Assembly (NCBI GenBank): GCA_008690995.1
Contig: VRMN01000020.1
Location: forward strand, 101,935-165,934
Direction: 5' to 3'
Length of the DNA stretch: 64,000 nt
Source: Porphyridium purpureum
Lineage: Eukaryota > Rhodophyta > Bangiophyceae > Porphyridiales > Porphyridiaceae
The first letter of the stretch is position 1. The number at the start of each line of letters is the position of its first letter. Both the position numbers and the translations under genes were made by a program. Below are positions 1-10,264 of this stretch, in pieces. A model generated the notes under the pieces. It saw only the letters and a list, made by a program, of their open reading frames with translations. It made no database searches and was not told the origin of the DNA.

Positions 1-751
1 AAAGGTACTCGTCGCAAATAAGCCCGGTCTCTCACCAGCACGTGCATGATGGAACAGAGGGTCTCGGGTAAGGGACATGTAGATCGCGAAGACAGACGCA
101 TTTGCAGCGTGCCATTTGACCATCTTGCTGTTCTAGCTCTTGTGGAAATCTCGCATGTGCCCGAGAAGATTGGGCTTTCACTGGTCACGCTCTGGGCGAG
201 AGAGGCAGGTCTCGGGTTCACCGCACGCCCGCGCGCGCATCTCCCTGCGCTCTTGCCGCGGAAAGAAAGGGCGCGATTCAGTGTACTATGCGCGTCCTGG
301 TGGCGGTATTGTTCGGTCTGAGCTCGCTTCGGGACGAGGTTCTTCTGGGGTTGAACGCGACGCCATGGCGTCTTGCTGGTCCGACCGGCACGAAACGGCC
401 CAAGGTATTGCTCCGAGCCAACTGGAAATAGTTCTCACCCAGGATCGGGTGTGCAGGAGCAAGTGGGTTTGGATCCCGAGCAGGCGCCTGCGCTTCCGAT
501 GTCCGTTCCGCCCGGTGTCGAGGAGCAGCTGGCGCGCAGGGGGGCTTGGGTAGGAGGCGCTTGCACATGTGCGCGGACCGCACGGCACGCGAAGAATGGA
601 ACCCACGATCAGAAGGCTGTACGATTCAAATGCGCTTATGGGCTAAGTGTATGCCCGCGCGCATACGTGTCCTTGTGGTAGTCTGGGAAAGGAGGAAACC
701 TATGTGTGGCAGATTCCCAAGCTTGTGGAACCGTAGGTACTTGCATCAGCG

Positions 752-1583
752 GCTGAACTGCTCACTACGCAGAGTATCGGTGAGAAAGTTTCTCGCGAGT
801 GCGACAGCAAACCGTATCAGCTGGCTTTCACGGCTGAAGCGCGCTCCTCACCTGCGTTCATGTTATATTATGTCCCGGTCGGGCATAATCCGGACATGTT
901 TGAAACTTTTCTTCTTGAGACGTGCGATTGTGGCAATATGTTCGTGGTCGATAAAGGCGCCGTGACACACCTGGCGTGAAAAACGCCGTTTTCGTCGCGC
1001 GACTCCATCGCAACTCATCCGGAGCGGTGGGCGCGGGATGCGGGCAAAATGCCTTATCTGTTCAGAAACGAGGCAGAGCTCAAAGGGATGGATGCTGGGC
1101 GTTGGAAGATTGAGAAGGCGCCGCGTTATTTGTTGCTCACCGAACGTAAGCTGTCCTAGCATCCACTAGCTCGGAAAATCGTGACGGCGGGTTCCAACGC
1201 AAACTTGGCGTATGTCATCCAGATTGTGCTCGGGTATGCTCTCACGCACCTGGAGGAATGTGAGTTGAGGTCTGATCAGACAGTAGCCATCGTGTACCAT
1301 TCAGTTTCAACCCAAGTTTGAGTGGCATGAAAGCTCGCCGATGCAGGACGGCGCCGGAAGGGTCCCACGCATGGTGATGTGGAAATGGGCTGCAAAGCGC
1401 GCGACCCCTTCAGAGGCGGTCATTCTTGATTTTTTTGGGCATTGCGTGGGATGCTGTGCCACTGGCGAAGCTCTTGCACACTGCTTTGTTCCGATGCAAT
1501 GCATTGACCAAAGCCATGCAACGTTTCTCTTCATGGGTCGTGGGTGCGGAATACATGTATTGAGTGTAAAGGTGTGTCGATGA
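752..1583 (+). pseudogene. Decayed coding region, possibly DNA-methyltransferase-like at its 3' end
   Basis: A protein-like reading frame runs from 752 and is broken by in-frame TGA (977-979), TAG (1157-1159) and TGA (1319-1321). The coding character then moves to another frame that runs to a TGA at 1581-1583. The second part contains the stretch VILDFFGHCVGCCATGEAL, which faintly resembles the AdoMet-binding motif and following helix of N4/N6 DNA methyltransferases (D-P-F-x-G-S-G-T-T-G-x-A), but the glycine pattern is spoiled. Amino acid composition and the smooth flow across the stops suggest an old gene rather than chance. The family assignment is only a suggestion; the decay is the firmer part. 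Confidence 0.35.
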
Positions 1584-2182
1584 TGCAGCTCGTCAACGCG
1601 ATCATCGTCATCGATGCGCAGCGATCTCCATGTATCCATGGATTCATGTGAATCGGCGCACATGCGCAATCCAACCGTGGAGCACTTTGTGTGGTTGTTC
1701 ACGTTTGCTCACTTGCTGTTATGTTTGCCACTGTCCGACGAACAATGCATCTACCGTGGACAGAGAAGGGATTTTACTTCCCTGAGTAGGATTGACTCCA
1801 AATCAAAAGCGTGGCCTTGCGATGCTGAAGTCTCGTGAAATCGTTCACCGTGCGCAACGCGCGTAGATGGAATATGTTTTCTACTTGGAAGTATAAAACC
1901 GATTCATAGTTCAATCATCTTTCATCAAGCTTTGGAGAAATAATCGTTGTCCAGCTGAGCATGACTTTGGTGGCACCATTAAGCGCGAACATATGCGGCA
2001 TTGGCACGCGAAATACTAGGAAATGGACCTTTCCACACCTCACGGTGAAATAACTTGAACACCAACAGCCCTTTTTTCGACATCATAATGCGACAAGTAA
2101 TCGAAGGATAACGCCAGCAGCTTTGCGTCTCTATAAACCACTCAAGGCAAAACCTTGCCTTCACATTTTAAGCTGACCTCCT
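1584..2182. other. Intergenic, no gene seen
   Basis: Between the decayed region and the 3' end of the alpha-kinase gene I see only short open frames without recognisable motifs. It is probably 3' flank of the minus-strand gene that follows. Confidence 0.4.
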
Positions 2183-4990
2183 TCATTGCACAGGACGACG
2201 CATACGGTGACGTGAGCCTTGCTTCGGTTCGCCTCTCACATCTGATGGCCTCGAGAGACGCGCCCTCATGCAGAAATCGTTGCATCGATGAGCTGCGAAC
2301 CAGTCCATCATACCCTCCTCTCCTAGGTCCGTCAGCCCAAATTGGCCTTCTGTCTTGCTCAGAATCACCGGATCAGTGAACAGGAAGTAAGTCGAAGCAC
2401 CGTGCAGCTTCGGCCCACCCGGTTTACCCCTGTAGCCCTGCAAGTCACAAACGATATGCTCGCCTTTCGAGTGCACCCACGTCCAGTGGCTAAAGAAGTC
2501 TGGTACAGAGCCACTTTCGCTTGTCCACCCAGAATTACTGTTGAACTTTTCGTACTCTCCATGAACCTTCATCTCCACAAACATGTCTTCACCAGCAGTG
2601 ATGGCCAAGCCGCCATCAGGCACTCGCACGTCAATTGGACATTTCGCGATACTGCCCAGTCGGAAGTAGACCTTCAAACTCTCGCCATCCTTGGAAAGGT
2701 TGAAAGTCGCATTAAATGCATCAGAATAATCGCGACACAGCATTTGAAGCGTCCTCTCGTCCGCATCGATACGTACGCCTTGGGCATACAGATCCCGCTT
2801 CATCACCTTCAACACGAGTTCCGACCCGCATTCAAATCTGAGCGGAGTGCCACGCTTCACGACACCACCGAAAACCACGCGAGACGCACCTTCACCCAGC
2901 GGTTTCGTGTCCATCGTAATTGCTCCCGAATCAATGAGTAGATCCACGGTCAGAGCACTAATAAACATGTCGAGAGGAACGAACTGGACGACAACTGTTG
3001 TCCGCGCAGAGCGTGCGTCTGATCTAAGATCTCGCTTTGTCTCATAGTTCACCGCACCGACCTTGAGGGCTTCAAACATTGATGCCACGGAATCCAGATG
3101 TATCTCACGAAATCTTGCCAGCTCGGCCTGAACTCGCTGATCCGCATTGTCTGTGCCTACGTTATTCTCATTTCCCCAAGGTATAAAGGCAAGGTATACT
3201 TTTGCGGGAAAAAACAGTTCCTTCACGTTCTTCCCAGCTCCATGCGACGAAGTAGGCTTTCCAACAAAGTGTAGTCTTCTCGTGCTGCCTCTGGTATACC
3301 TTGCGAATATTCTGCACATGGACGCTTCGGCAACTTGGCGCAGAACAGCTGTAGACAGATCGAGAAGCGCCTTTTCCTTCGCCGACACATCGTTTCCAGA
3401 CGCTAGGCCTTTGGCGAGCTCTTGACGCTCAATATCAAACTGCAGGCGGAACTTTGTGGTGATAATATTATTTGTCGACGCCCAAGACAACAATTCCTCG
3501 CGACGCGTGCGTGCGGCTTCGGTCTCGATCTCACAGTCTGGATCATACTCGGCGTCGAGGGCGAACCAGCGCTTTGGCGGTGGAACTGAGATGCCGAAAG
3601 ACTCTAACACCTTGGATTGGCTCTCCACCAGTCGTGTCAAGCTTTCGCCTTTAATCGCACGCTTCTTGGCAACTTTCGGGTTGAGAGTCCATTTCGTCAG
3701 CACAACACCCATCACCTCATGGGCATCGTCCCCGAACACTTCAACTGCAATCTCAAACAATTTCGCGTGCAACGGCGTCACGCGAGGGTTGGATGTGTCA
3801 ACAACCAACAGCACAGCGCATGCTGATTGGTCCCCACTGAGAAATGTCTTGAACTCGTGCAACACTTCCACGTCTGTGCCGGACGAGTCCGAGAAGCCAG
3901 GCGTATCCACACAGTTCAATCGAGTTCCTTTGAAGTCGAGTGAAAGAGACAGGAGCTCTTTGGTGTCAGACTCAATGCCGTGGCTGATGTGGAAGGCGCT
4001 ACTGTCATTGGCGGCCAAGGACGCGCCATCCACCAGAAAAGAAGCCAAACTTGATGTGCCCGCGCCTGTCGTACCCAGCAGGAAAATATTCCTTGGGTTT
4101 TTGCTCGCTGATGTCAACTGACGAACGAGGTTTGAGTCTGTGCTAGCTGCTACAGGTGCGTGTATACCGTGATTCGCGTCTTCAGCTTGATTCACTAGCG
4201 GCACGTCTGGATACAATGGATAAAGTGGCGCAGGAAGGAGGGCCGTATCGAATGGCGCCACGGCTGGCTTCGATGGCGCCGGGTCTGCATGCAATGGCGC
4301 GTCGTCTGCATACAATGACGCCTGGCCTGCATGCGATGGCGCGTCGTCTGCATGCAATGGCGCCTCGTCTGCATACAATGGCGCCGGGTCTGGATTCCAT
4401 GACTTCGCGTCATGCCAGGTCTCATCCGTAGAAGCATTCTCATAGGGAACCTCAACGGACGCACGTGTCGTCTCAAGATCTCCAACAGGGGCCCTTGCGG
4501 TTTGCGGTTCACAATGACCTGGATACCCATTGTTCGCACCAGATGTACCAGCCAAGGAGAAAGCATCCGCGGCATGGATCCCCGAGCTTGGAAAGCTTGT
4601 GACGGATTCTCTCGCACCAGAAACACGCGGACCATGCGGACCTGAAATTCTACGATATCGAGGATCTGTGTCGTAGTCCCTGCCTAAAGCCATGTTTCGG
4701 TACAAGATCTGATGGCTGACCGGGTCCTTCACCACAATCCACTTTTCACCGTTGAGGATGAAAATATGGCCTTCCGGCGGGTCCAATGACTTCTGATTGT
4801 GGGGACCTCCATTATAGACGGACTGCTTTCGGTCTTCGTCCCACTCCTCTCGATACGTAGGGTGGGTGGATGCATTGGAAATTGCAGACGGACACGAATC
4901 AGAATCGTACGCTTTGTTTGTGCGCACGTTTCGTGAAACCTGCTCGCGCGGGCGATCGCCAAGAGGCAGGTCGTGAATTTGCTGAGACAT
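2183..4990 (-). CDS. AIG1-type GTPase fused to an alpha-kinase (935 aa)
   Basis: The N-terminal 200 or so residues look disordered and are followed by 7-residue repeats of the APLHADD type. A GTPase-like domain of the AIG1/paraseptin kind starts near residue 300: Walker A is GTTGAGTSS (306-314), G3 is DTPG (362-365), followed by a VLTK G4-like motif. The middle part aligns by eye with the GTPase gene at 6098. Residues from about 690 to 912 form an alpha-kinase (MHCK/EF2K type): an N-lobe VLKVMKRD lysine, then GEYEKFNSNSGW, HIVCDLQG, TDPVILS and FGLTDLGEEGM followed by HRCNDFC, so the zinc-ligand His/Cys pattern is kept. Oddity: the Walker A lysine is Thr312 (codon ACA, one base from AAA), so nucleotide binding by the GTPase part may be weak or lost. 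The start is the first ATG of the frame. Known alpha-kinases are Ser/Thr kinases; substrate unknown here. Confidence 0.88.
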   Translation of the reverse strand: MSQQIHDLPLGDRPREQVSRNVRTNKAYDSDSCPSAISNASTHPTYREEWDEDRKQSVYNGGPHNQKSLDPPEGHIFILNGEKWIVVKDPVSHQILYRNMALGRDYDTDPRYRRISGPHGPRVSGARESVTSFPSSGIHAADAFSLAGTSGANNGYPGHCEPQTARAPVGDLETTRASVEVPYENASTDETWHDAKSWNPDPAPLYADEAPLHADDAPSHAGQASLYADDAPLHADPAPSKPAVAPFDTALLPAPLYPLYPDVPLVNQAEDANHGIHAPVAASTDSNLVRQLTSASKNPRNIFLLGTTGAGTSSLASFLVDGASLAANDSSAFHISHGIESDTKELLSLSLDFKGTRLNCVDTPGFSDSSGTDVEVLHEFKTFLSGDQSACAVLLVVDTSNPRVTPLHAKLFEIAVEVFGDDAHEVMGVVLTKWTLNPKVAKKRAIKGESLTRLVESQSKVLESFGISVPPPKRWFALDAEYDPDCEIETEAARTRREELLSWASTNNIITTKFRLQFDIERQELAKGLASGNDVSAKEKALLDLSTAVLRQVAEASMCRIFARYTRGSTRRLHFVGKPTSSHGAGKNVKELFFPAKVYLAFIPWGNENNVGTDNADQRVQAELARFREIHLDSVASMFEALKVGAVNYETKRDLRSDARSARTTVVVQFVPLDMFISALTVDLLIDSGAITMDTKPLGEGASRVVFGGVVKRGTPLRFECGSELVLKVMKRDLYAQGVRIDADERTLQMLCRDYSDAFNATFNLSKDGESLKVYFRLGSIAKCPIDVRVPDGGLAITAGEDMFVEMKVHGEYEKFNSNSGWTSESGSVPDFFSHWTWVHSKGEHIVCDLQGYRGKPGGPKLHGASTYFLFTDPVILSKTEGQFGLTDLGEEGMMDWFAAHRCNDFCMRARLSRPSDVRGEPKQGSRHRMRRPVQ
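4268..4390 (-). repeat. 21-bp coding tandem repeat
   Basis: About six imperfect copies of a 21-bp unit (on the plus strand, variants of GTCTGCATGCAATGGCGC) encode the 7-residue Ala/Asp/His repeats in the linker of the GTPase-alpha-kinase. The unit length keeps the frame, so copy number can vary without breaking the gene. Confidence 0.75.
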
Positions 4991-6097
4991 TGTTTCGCCT
5001 ATCTCTTTCTGATTTGGGTACCGACAAGCTTCCGGATAAAATTAGACACGTAGACCACGCAGCGAATGAGCGCCTACCTAGGCGTGCGAACCTGTCCGCT
5101 GCCACCCAACTTGATTCACGCACTCTTCACCGCTCCGCGAAGCTTGGCGAAGATATCTGACAGACGGAGCGCTAGGAAGGAGCGCTCGACATCCTCTAGT
5201 TATACTTGTTAGTCTGTATGCTTGGGATAGAAAGAGTCCGCCGTGCTGCGACAACTAGCTGCTAACCGTGAAATCATATGAAAGCAGGCGGTTAGAAGCG
5301 AGTAGATCGCGGATTGATGGCGCAGCCCGTTGTACTACCAAAATATCGCGTCTCCGTGATGTGGATGCGCCCCAAATTAATTTGCGATATGCCCTCGCAT
5401 TTTGCGTGTCAAAGGCGTGAGCTGTCCGGGCCTACGTGCGCCCTTTCTGCGGCGCTCCACACTACGCCTTCATTCCCACTTTTCCATGTGTTCACGCGAG
5501 TTGCCTTGCGAATCGCGTCCGTTGGCGTCATCCTTGTCGCGGCGTGGATTTCCGCCGTTATGGAATAATATTCCACACACCACGCTCATGATCATAACGA
5601 CCTACAGTTGGAGCGTGACCCACTGATAATCGTGTCCGTTTTTCAGTACTCACGGCTTCTGCCCTTTTCGCCTATAAAAAAGCGCCGGTGCTTTGTGGCT
5701 TTTTCTTTTTTCTTTTTTCTTTCTCAGCGTAGAATTTAGCACCGATGTGTCTCAAATTCACACGACGCGCGAGGAAAGAGACTCCGCACAGCAGCACTGT
5801 ATGCACGTGTCTGATAAGCGTTTCATTCTGGCGAGGATGGAACAGAAACGTGCGTTCCGCATAGGTCGCTGTGGGGTATAAAGAGGCGGGCAGTCTTGTC
5901 AGGCTGCTTTCACGAACACCACATCCGCGCGGGCGAGCGGGCGTGCAGCTGGGAATTATCGCGTAGACATTGATTTGCGCGAGCGAACACGGTCTTTGAC
6001 GAGCGTTGGGTCTCGGTTACTTGCGGAACGTAGTACGAGGCTTCCCTGCCCACAGTAGCGGAAGACTTGAGGAGCCCCGTTCGAAGACTGTGGTAGC
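4991..6097. other. Divergent intergenic region between two GTPase genes
   Basis: This 1.1-kb space separates the minus-strand GTPase-alpha-kinase from the plus-strand GTPase, so both promoters should lie here. I see TATA-like elements facing the plus-strand gene but no clear one for the minus-strand gene. No open frame here looks coding. Confidence 0.55.
5877..5883 (+). promoter_or_regulatory. TATA-like box upstream of the 6098 GTPase gene
   Basis: TATAAAG lies in a GC-rich setting about 215 bp before the ATG at 6098, a spacing similar to the TATA-like elements before the two DUF2254 genes. A second candidate, CTATAAAAAAG, lies at about 5672-5682. Confidence 0.5.
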
Positions 6098-7336
6098 ATG
6101 ATGGGTACGCTGCCACTCCAAATCATTTTGATTGGAGTGACCGGCGTAGGGAAAAGCACTCTTGCGAACACGATTGCGACTGGATTATCAAATGTTGATC
6201 CGGACGAGAGAGATAGACTGACCCAGATTTTCGCTGTCTGCAATGGCGCAGAGTCGTGTACGACCGCGACAAAGCGTGAAATAGTCAAACATAAAAGCCG
6301 AGAGCTCTCCATTGTCGATACGCCCGGGTTCATGGACACCTCGGGAAGCGACACAGGAATCATGCAGGCTTTTCGTGCATTTCTGAACAACAACCAGAAC
6401 GCCAGTGGTGTGTTGCTGGTACTCAACGCAACAGATTGTCGAATTACTGAGGTCCATCAAGCGATGTTTAGGACAGTTGGTGAAGTGTTTGGCAAGGAAG
6501 TTGGTCGGATTTTCGGAGTAGCCTTTACGCACATGTCGCAAAACGCAAAGGAAAAAAGGAAGCGTGAAGTCAAGGGCCAATCTGAGAAGTCGATGATTGC
6601 ATCTTGGACATCTGCGCTGAAGAGCAGAGATATACTTTGCCCCGCAAATGACAAGTGGTTCTTTTTGGATGCAGAGTTTGCACATGATGATAAAGACGAG
6701 GTGGTCTTTGCCCAAAAGGAACGCCAAAGACTGCTGGACTGGGCCCTTTCGAATCCTGTGGTGAAGACTGAGATGCGTCTCGAACTTGAGCAGAAACAGC
6801 AGGAATACCTTCACCTCGCTAGGCAGACCGGTGATATTAAGGATGCGATGCTCAAGCTCTCGAAAGACATCTTTGCACGACTGAAAGAACTCGTTGGTGT
6901 CGACAGGAGGTGGAGGCGACCACAAGGGAAAGAATATTTTGAGTTTCAGCCCAACAAGGGTGGAAATGCGATTATTGGGATACTAACCCTCGGCATGGAA
7001 GTCCAAGTTGACCGTTTCCGACTTTATTTCGAGGCGACTGACGGTGATGGGGACAATGCTGACGACGACTTGGTGGATCACTTTTTGACCATGACCACTG
7101 AACTTACGCTGCGCCAGATTGAGGCTATTATGAACAGGAAAAAAGTGGGGCTGCGCGACTTTCGCACATCAAGTTTGGTCAAGTATGGCGCCGTGCACAG
7201 GAATAATATCCTCAACATTACGCTTGTTTTGTGCGGAACGGGAGGTTTTGAAGCACTCGCCAAAGCTGCGGCTACTGCGGCAGACAGCATCCGAGCCACG
7301 AAGATGGGGAAGCCGAAAGAGGCATCGTGGAAGTGA
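6098..7336 (+). CDS. Stand-alone AIG1-like GTPase (412 aa)
   Basis: A P-loop GTPase with an intact Walker A, GVTGVGKST (residues 13-21), a threonine-rich switch I region (CTTATK), G3 DTPG (74-77) and a hydrophobic strand GVLLVLNATD before the G4 region. The order fits AIG1/GIMAP/Toc-type paraseptin GTPases. The roughly 180-residue C-terminal extension matches, by eye, the linker between GTPase and kinase in the gene at 2183-4990, so the two genes share a two-module core and this one lacks the kinase. The ATG at 6098 is the first after an in-frame stop at 6068 and is followed at once by a second ATG. No signal peptide or membrane segment is seen. It may partner or regulate the kinase-fused paralogue; that is inference. 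Confidence 0.85.
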   Translation: MMGTLPLQIILIGVTGVGKSTLANTIATGLSNVDPDERDRLTQIFAVCNGAESCTTATKREIVKHKSRELSIVDTPGFMDTSGSDTGIMQAFRAFLNNNQNASGVLLVLNATDCRITEVHQAMFRTVGEVFGKEVGRIFGVAFTHMSQNAKEKRKREVKGQSEKSMIASWTSALKSRDILCPANDKWFFLDAEFAHDDKDEVVFAQKERQRLLDWALSNPVVKTEMRLELEQKQQEYLHLARQTGDIKDAMLKLSKDIFARLKELVGVDRRWRRPQGKEYFEFQPNKGGNAIIGILTLGMEVQVDRFRLYFEATDGDGDNADDDLVDHFLTMTTELTLRQIEAIMNRKKVGLRDFRTSSLVKYGAVHRNNILNITLVLCGTGGFEALAKAAATAADSIRATKMGKPKEASWK

Positions 7337-8040
7337 AGGAAGCTCAGAGTGTGAAGCAGGTTTTAAATATTGAATGTAGAGTATCGTGGCTGTCTCCACA
7401 GATGTCTGCGCTTTGCTTATCTCACGCATTTCGCGTGAGCTTTTCAGTCTCTCCTGTGACGAGTATATTAGATAACGTGCGACCCTGAGCACACGAAATC
7501 GACGAGAAAAAGTCCAAGAATGAGAGACCAGGTTGCTTTTTTTTTGGTATTGAGCACTTCAACCTTGCAAGCTCTGACAAGCCCCCTGACTTTGTGCCAA
7601 TGGTGTAAAAATACTCTGCTGCTTCCGCGCTTCTCCACATCTTGCGCCACGCGCGTGGGTCCAAGCCCGTTCCATTCAACAGGCCTCTGGACGCCGCGTG
7701 ACGTCTTCCACACCGCCTCGAATCGTTTGCCATGCCCGCAGACGACATCCACAGCGGCTGCAGTCACGCACTTTCCGCCTTCGTGCCGCGAGCGCCGCAG
7801 CGCTGCGCCCCCAAAGCGTCCACTGTACTTACGCTGGCCGAAGTGTACCGCTTTAACCGTTTAGATCCGGTTGGAGCCGATAAGCGATAGCGGTTAATTT
7901 CGCGAAGAAAGTTTTGCCGGGGCAGGGGGGAGCGGCACGCGCGCAGCATGCGCACGGCATGCGCACGGCATGCGCACGATTTCGAGCGTGTGCGACGCGC
8001 GGTGCGGCACGTCGGGTGCGCAGCCGCACGGAAGCGTTTA
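7337..8040. other. Intergenic, no gene seen
   Basis: 3' flank of the GTPase gene. The open frames here are short and unrecognised. It contains a short tandem repeat at 7946-7978. Confidence 0.4.
7946..7978. repeat. Three tandem copies of an 11-bp unit
   Basis: GCATGCGCACG is repeated three times without a change. It lies in noncoding DNA; no function is apparent. Confidence 0.8.
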
Positions 8041-8560
8041 CCGCGCTCGTCCTTGTAACAAAGAATATTGCTCAACAAACGCGCAGCCAGGAGTCTGCGT
8101 TCGACCGTCTGGCAATTGCGGCTGAGAACGCGTGTGGTCATGACACAATGGTCACACAAGGGCAAGAGGCGGCGGTGATGATTCGCCGTTTAGGATTGCT
8201 GGTGCCGTGCATCGCCTGTCGCATGGTGCCCAGTCTTTGTTTCTGAAGTCGTCGAGCTGGGGGCTGGGCTCGGCTGCGCTCGAGAATGATGAGCAAGTGA
8301 CGAGCCGGCAGCGAGCGCAGGCTGTGCGTGCGCACACCAAGGTACGTTCGACCAAGCTAGAGCTCCATCGCACTGAGCAGAAACTGACTCGGCAGCGCTA
8401 AGGAAATTTATTGCAGATGAAGTCTGGCTGGCCACGGCGCAGGCCCTGAAGGATGGTGCTATGAGATGGGACCGCACAAGTCGTCGTGTGAGGGGCCGAG
8501 GAGAAAACAGGAGCTGTGGTGATGGATGAAGAAGGAGCGGGCGCTGAGATGTGTGCCTCT
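8041..8560 (+). pseudogene. Possible decayed coding region, unknown family
   Basis: Protein-like segments appear in succession in different plus-strand frames: a charged helical stretch ending at a stop near 8245, another charged stretch at 8207-8401, then a segment reading FIADEVWLATAQALKDG from about 8405. The switching of frames and the stops suggest a decayed gene, perhaps with coiled-coil character. No family is recognised, and chance cannot be excluded. Confidence 0.22.
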
Positions 8561-8684
8561 GCTGCGGAAAGGCTTTGGTGCGACAGGTGATGGTAGCGAG
8601 CAGACGGTGGCTGAGTTTGGTTGCGAAGCAGTAGAGCCACATCCGCGAATTGCTACACCAACGCGTGACGACGGTAAGCCGCCG

Positions 8685-9407
8685 CTACCAGGGCAACTGG
8701 CAAAGGCGCTGTGGAGTACAACTCTGATGCTTCCGTGTTACGCCGCAGTGCGCGCAGTCGTGTGTCGAATATCGGTCAAACAACGTACCTGGCTTTTCTG
8801 GAGCACTCCGAACAAGGGCGGATCCAAGGAAGCGAGCGATCCGGACATGCTCTAGGGTACGAAGGTGGTGCAGAGTTGCGGCGCCAGGATGCTTGCATGC
8901 CTTCGCTCTGACTGCGTACCGGTGCGCCTTGTTGAGGCGGCCCGCGTGCTCGTCATTGCACCAACACTGCCCGGAGACTCGGCATAAAATGTAAATGGGG
9001 CTCCTAATGCGGAGAAAGGGGCGCCATGGGTTCTTAATTGAAGAGAGGCGCTGCTTTGAGGAAGGATGAGCGGATATTGCCTTTCCAGCAGAACGCCCGA
9101 TCAGAATGTGGTATCTTTTCGCCAGCAAGTAGAGGGAACAAGGCGTCGGCGACCACAGATGCTCTAGGTATCGAGATGGTTTAGCAAGAGGTGCTGCTGG
9201 GACGTCTTTGTGGGCTACGCGCTGGTATACGCCAATGCGCACCGCGAAACGATCTCCTCCATGCATGCTGTCTCTTTTTTCAATATCACATGTAATTTTT
9301 TTTCTCTTCCGCCGGGCCAAGCAGCATCGATTCGACACACGAGAGCAATATTGGCCAGTAAAGAAGTACATCATGTCATAGCACACATTCTCTTCCTTTT
9401 TCAGCAT
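8685..9407 (-). CDS. Hypothetical ORF, doubtful
   Basis: An unusually long open frame (241 aa from its first ATG; the frame stays open to 9665 without another ATG). The product is rich in Cys, His, Lys and Arg and has no motif I recognise. Its length alone argues mildly for a gene; its odd composition argues against. No TATA-like box or homologue in the window supports it. Confidence 0.2.
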   Translation of the reverse strand: MLKKEENVCYDMMYFFTGQYCSRVSNRCCLARRKRKKITCDIEKRDSMHGGDRFAVRIGVYQRVAHKDVPAAPLAKPSRYLEHLWSPTPCSLYLLAKRYHILIGRSAGKAISAHPSSKQRLSSIKNPWRPFLRIRSPIYILCRVSGQCWCNDEHAGRLNKAHRYAVRAKACKHPGAATLHHLRTLEHVRIARFLGSALVRSAPEKPGTLFDRYSTHDCAHCGVTRKHQSCTPQRLCQLPW

Positions 9408-10264
9408 ATGGTGCTCGTTGGGCTTGCGAGCAGCCTTCCCTGCCGACACTTTGTGTCTCCGCAGCCGCTCGGCCACGTGCTCTTCAGAACTTATTTTGCA
9501 CAAAACTGTGGAAGCGTGACCTTGTCCGATAAATCTTCTGCTTTCTTGGCAGACCACATTCCGTGTGCAGCACACGAGGTTGACGCACCCTTTGCCGTCT
9601 AAGTTGCAGTCACGCGCCAGTTTGCTTCGATTTGAACCGGTGACGTCGACATCCGCACCGCGCAAAAGTGCGCAACACCGGTGTAAATTGCGTCTCCTCC
9701 GACCAGTTTACACCTGCAAGCTGCCTTACGTGTTGAACGTCGCTTCTTGTTTCACCGGCACGGTGGCTTGGACGCTAATCTTGCCATTCACTCTGTGCCG
9801 AGATACGTCGCCGCACGAGTTTTGTAAAAGCTGAATACATATTCAACATGTGCTAGGAAGGCGCCATCCATTCCGGCGCTTCACGATGGAGCAAAGGCTC
9901 GACATGCGCCGAGTCCTCTTCCGTTTAGACCTTCCACCACGTCGTGTCCTCGTCTGACCCGATTGTAAATCTCGCAAAATGGATGATGCGTGTCAGGAGA
10001 ACAGCAGCAAAGGGCACCGTCCGCTGTCCGACTTGGCCACACGCGTCTCGCGCGAGCGGCGGCGAGCGCAGCAGATGCACACCGGCAGTTCCAGTGGATT
10101 CTTCAACGCGAGTATCGTGAGATGGGCCTACTCCACTGCGGAATTGAGGCGAGCGTCCTTCCTGATTGCGGACAGCAGCGGAGGTGCGGGCACCGGCAGA
10201 CGCGCGTGGGCGTGTGAGCGTGTGTGGAAAGGTGTGCATTGGCGTGTCTCGTGTTGGGCTTGGT
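9408..10264. other. Intergenic region upstream of the NAD kinase gene
   Basis: No gene seen. The NAD kinase promoter should lie here, but I find no clear TATA box. The frame of the NAD kinase is open upstream of its ATG only through non-ATG codons. Confidence 0.4.

Noticed and set aside
3456-4121. 221-codon plus-strand open frame
   Set aside because: It is the shadow of the GTPase part of the minus-strand fusion gene.
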